From contig PFAX01000041.1 in NCBI GenBank assembly GCA_002773495.1, forward strand, positions 1 through 12,466: DNA of 12,466 nt, in the 5' to 3' direction. Position numbers and translations under genes: made by a program. Under the pieces are notes generated by a model. The model had not been told where the DNA came from. It saw only the letters and a list, made by a program, of their open reading frames with translations, and searched no databases. Positions 11,135 through 12,466 of the stretch are shown here, piece by piece; the stretch's first letter is position 1, and the number at the start of each line of letters is the position of its first letter. The DNA comes from a bacterium (Candidatus Gribaldobacteria) CG10_big_fil_rev_8_21_14_0_10_37_21 (GTDB lineage Bacteria > Patescibacteriota > Minisyncoccia > Minisyncoccales > CG1-02-41-26).

Positions 11135-12466
11135 ATGACAATTAGCAACCGCAAACAATTGCACGAAAGGTTATGGGCCGCGGCCGAACAACTCCGTGCA
11201 AACTCTGGGCTTAAACTCAATGAAATATCCGAGCCAATTTTGGGTTTAATATTTTTAAAATTTGCTGATGTTCGCTTTAAACGCGTGCAGGTAAGTATTG
11301 TTGCTGACAGGTCTTCAACCTCTTATATGGGTAGCGGCCATAGGCAAGCACCTATTACCGCTGATACCTACAGAGCAAAAGGCGTTTTATTTTTACCAGA
11401 AATCGCCTCTTATTCTTATTTAATGAGTTTGCCAGAAAGTGAAAATATCGGGCTGGCCATAAATGATGCCATGAAAGAAATTGAAGCGGAAAATATCGAT
11501 TTGGCTGGCGTTTTGCCACAAGATTATACTTCGCTGCATAAAATTCCTGGCGAAAACAGCAAAATACTTATTACTTTGCTGAAAAATTTTAATCAAATCC
11601 CCGATGATATAGAGGGGGACGCTTTTGGTGCAATTTATGAATATTTTTTGGGTGAGTTTGCCAGAGCCGAAGGTGCTAAAGGCGGAGAATTTTTTACCGC
11701 TCAATCAATTGTTAAATTACTGGTAGAAATTATTGAGCCATATCATGGCAAAATCCTTGACCCGGCCTGCGGTAGCGGGGGAATGTTTGTGCAATCAGCT
11801 AATTTTGTTAAAGCACACTGCGAAAAAAAATCGCAAGTAATGAACGAGGTAGCGCTTTATGGCCAAGAAAACAAGCCAGTCAACATTCGCACTGCAAAAA
11901 TGAATTTAGCCATTCACGGCTTGTCAGGCAAAATTGCCGAGGTTAATTCTTTTTATACTGATGCTTTTAACAGTGTTGGTAAATTTGATTTTGTGTTGGC
12001 TAATCCGCCGTTTAATGTGAAAGGCAAAGATAAAAACAAGCAAACTATTATTGACCCAGCAAAAATAAAAGGCGACCCGCGATATTATTTAGGGCTTCCG
12101 ATAACCGGTAAGGGTGAAATATCTAATGCCAATTATTTATGGATGCAAATGTTTTTAAGCGCTTTAAATAAACAGGGCCGAGCTGGTTTTGTTATGGTTA
12201 ATTCAGCCAGCGATGCTGGCAATGCCGAAAAAGAAATTCGTCAAAAAATGATTGAGGCGGGTATAGTTGATGCAATCATTTCTGTGGGCAATAATATGTT
12301 TATGAACGCCACACTTTCTTGCACACTTTGGTTTTTTGATAAAAGGAAAAAAGGAACAGACAGGCAAAACAAAGTTTTGTTTATCAATGCTCAAGATATT
12401 TTTACCCCAATTGACAGGGCTCATAGCGAATGGACAAACGAGCAAATTCAAGAAATTGCCAGCATA
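11135..12466 (+). CDS. hsdM: Type I restriction-modification DNA methyltransferase subunit, 3'-truncated by window
   Basis: An open frame of 444 codons without a stop to the window edge. The N-terminal HsdM_N helical domain (about 1-150, with LWAAAEQLRANSGLKLNEIS near the start) precedes an N6-adenine methyltransferase domain. That domain has the SAM-binding motif DPACGSGG at residues 209-215 and the catalytic NPPF at 290-293. The motif order and the GEFFTAQSIVKLLVEI stretch before motif I are typical of HsdM. It should methylate adenine in a target chosen by an HsdS subunit, protecting DNA from HsdR; both partners would lie beyond the right edge. Codon choice is richer in CGC, GCC and GGC than in the genes to the left, which fits lateral acquisition. 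No Shine-Dalgarno precedes the ATG. Confidence 0.93.
   Translation, partial: MTISNRKQLHERLWAAAEQLRANSGLKLNEISEPILGLIFLKFADVRFKRVQVSIVADRSSTSYMGSGHRQAPITADTYRAKGVLFLPEIASYSYLMSLPESENIGLAINDAMKEIEAENIDLAGVLPQDYTSLHKIPGENSKILITLLKNFNQIPDDIEGDAFGAIYEYFLGEFARAEGAKGGEFFTAQSIVKLLVEIIEPYHGKILDPACGSGGMFVQSANFVKAHCEKKSQVMNEVALYGQENKPVNIRTAKMNLAIHGLSGKIAEVNSFYTDAFNSVGKFDFVLANPPFNVKGKDKNKQTIIDPAKIKGDPRYYLGLPITGKGEISNANYLWMQMFLSALNKQGRAGFVMVNSASDAGNAEKEIRQKMIEAGIVDAIISVGNNMFMNATLSCTLWFFDKRKKGTDRQNKVLFINAQDIFTPIDRAHSEWTNEQIQEIASI

Noticed and set aside
11420..11704. Minus-strand frames at 11420-11704 and 12203-12451
   Set aside because: Both are antisense to the continuous hsdM frame that carries DPACGSGG and NPPF; no independent signals.
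1..12466. Recoded TGA (as in Gracilibacteria or Absconditabacteria)
   Set aside because: All genes read to full family length with standard codons and end in TAA or TAG; no gene is interrupted by an in-frame TGA, so recoding is not needed. The absence of TGA stops is a small-sample observation.

Overview
The window is AT-rich and dense. It has very small intergenic gaps, mostly weak or absent ribosome binding sites, and no visible tRNA, rRNA or CRISPR. Several features suggest an ultra-small bacterium of the Candidate Phyla Radiation (Patescibacteria): a DUF378 membrane protein, a membrane-anchored Gmad2/GerMN protein in a non-sporulating context, an archaeal-type class I aldolase next to a GpmA, an orphan histidine kinase with an HQLRTP box, and a MacA/MacB-like export system with a TrmB-type regulator. 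This is inference from gene content; no marker gene fixes the lineage. Standard stop codons fit throughout. TAA ends every complete gene except one small ORF, which ends in TAG; TGA is never used.

Left part (about 1-5900): a DUF378 gene on the plus strand is followed by a terminator that works in both directions. Facing it on the minus strand is a tight operon of TrmB-like regulator, ABC ATPase and MacB/FtsX-type permease. The adaptor that should work with them (MacA/HlyD-like) lies about 1 kb further upstream under its own promoter. Between them sits an insert-like patch. It holds a candidate structured small RNA on the plus strand (near-consensus promoter, several hairpins and an intrinsic terminator in about 110 nt), a DUF3800 gene on the minus strand, and a 60-residue ORF on the plus strand with a perfect TTGACA-17-TATAAT promoter and a strong Shine-Dalgarno. 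That ORF runs 45 bp into the 3' end of the adaptor gene.

Middle part (about 5900-8822, plus strand): a small single-pass membrane protein, a Gmad2-GerMN surface protein, then fructose-bisphosphate aldolase and phosphoglycerate mutase as a two-gene glycolytic unit. The aldolase promoter places the start of transcription on the A of the ATG, so it is predicted to be leaderless; the DUF3800 gene shows the same arrangement.

Right part (about 8823-12466): a short non-coding stretch carries a strong terminator hairpin that faces the minus strand, where no gene is seen. Then come an orphan membrane histidine kinase and undecaprenyl-diphosphatase (UppP), overlapping by 8 nt. A GC-richer nested inverted-repeat element (about 10970-11105) follows, and then the 5' part of a type I restriction-modification methyltransferase gene (hsdM). 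That gene differs visibly in codon use from its neighbours and is cut by the window end, so the right edge is probably the start of a laterally acquired defence locus.
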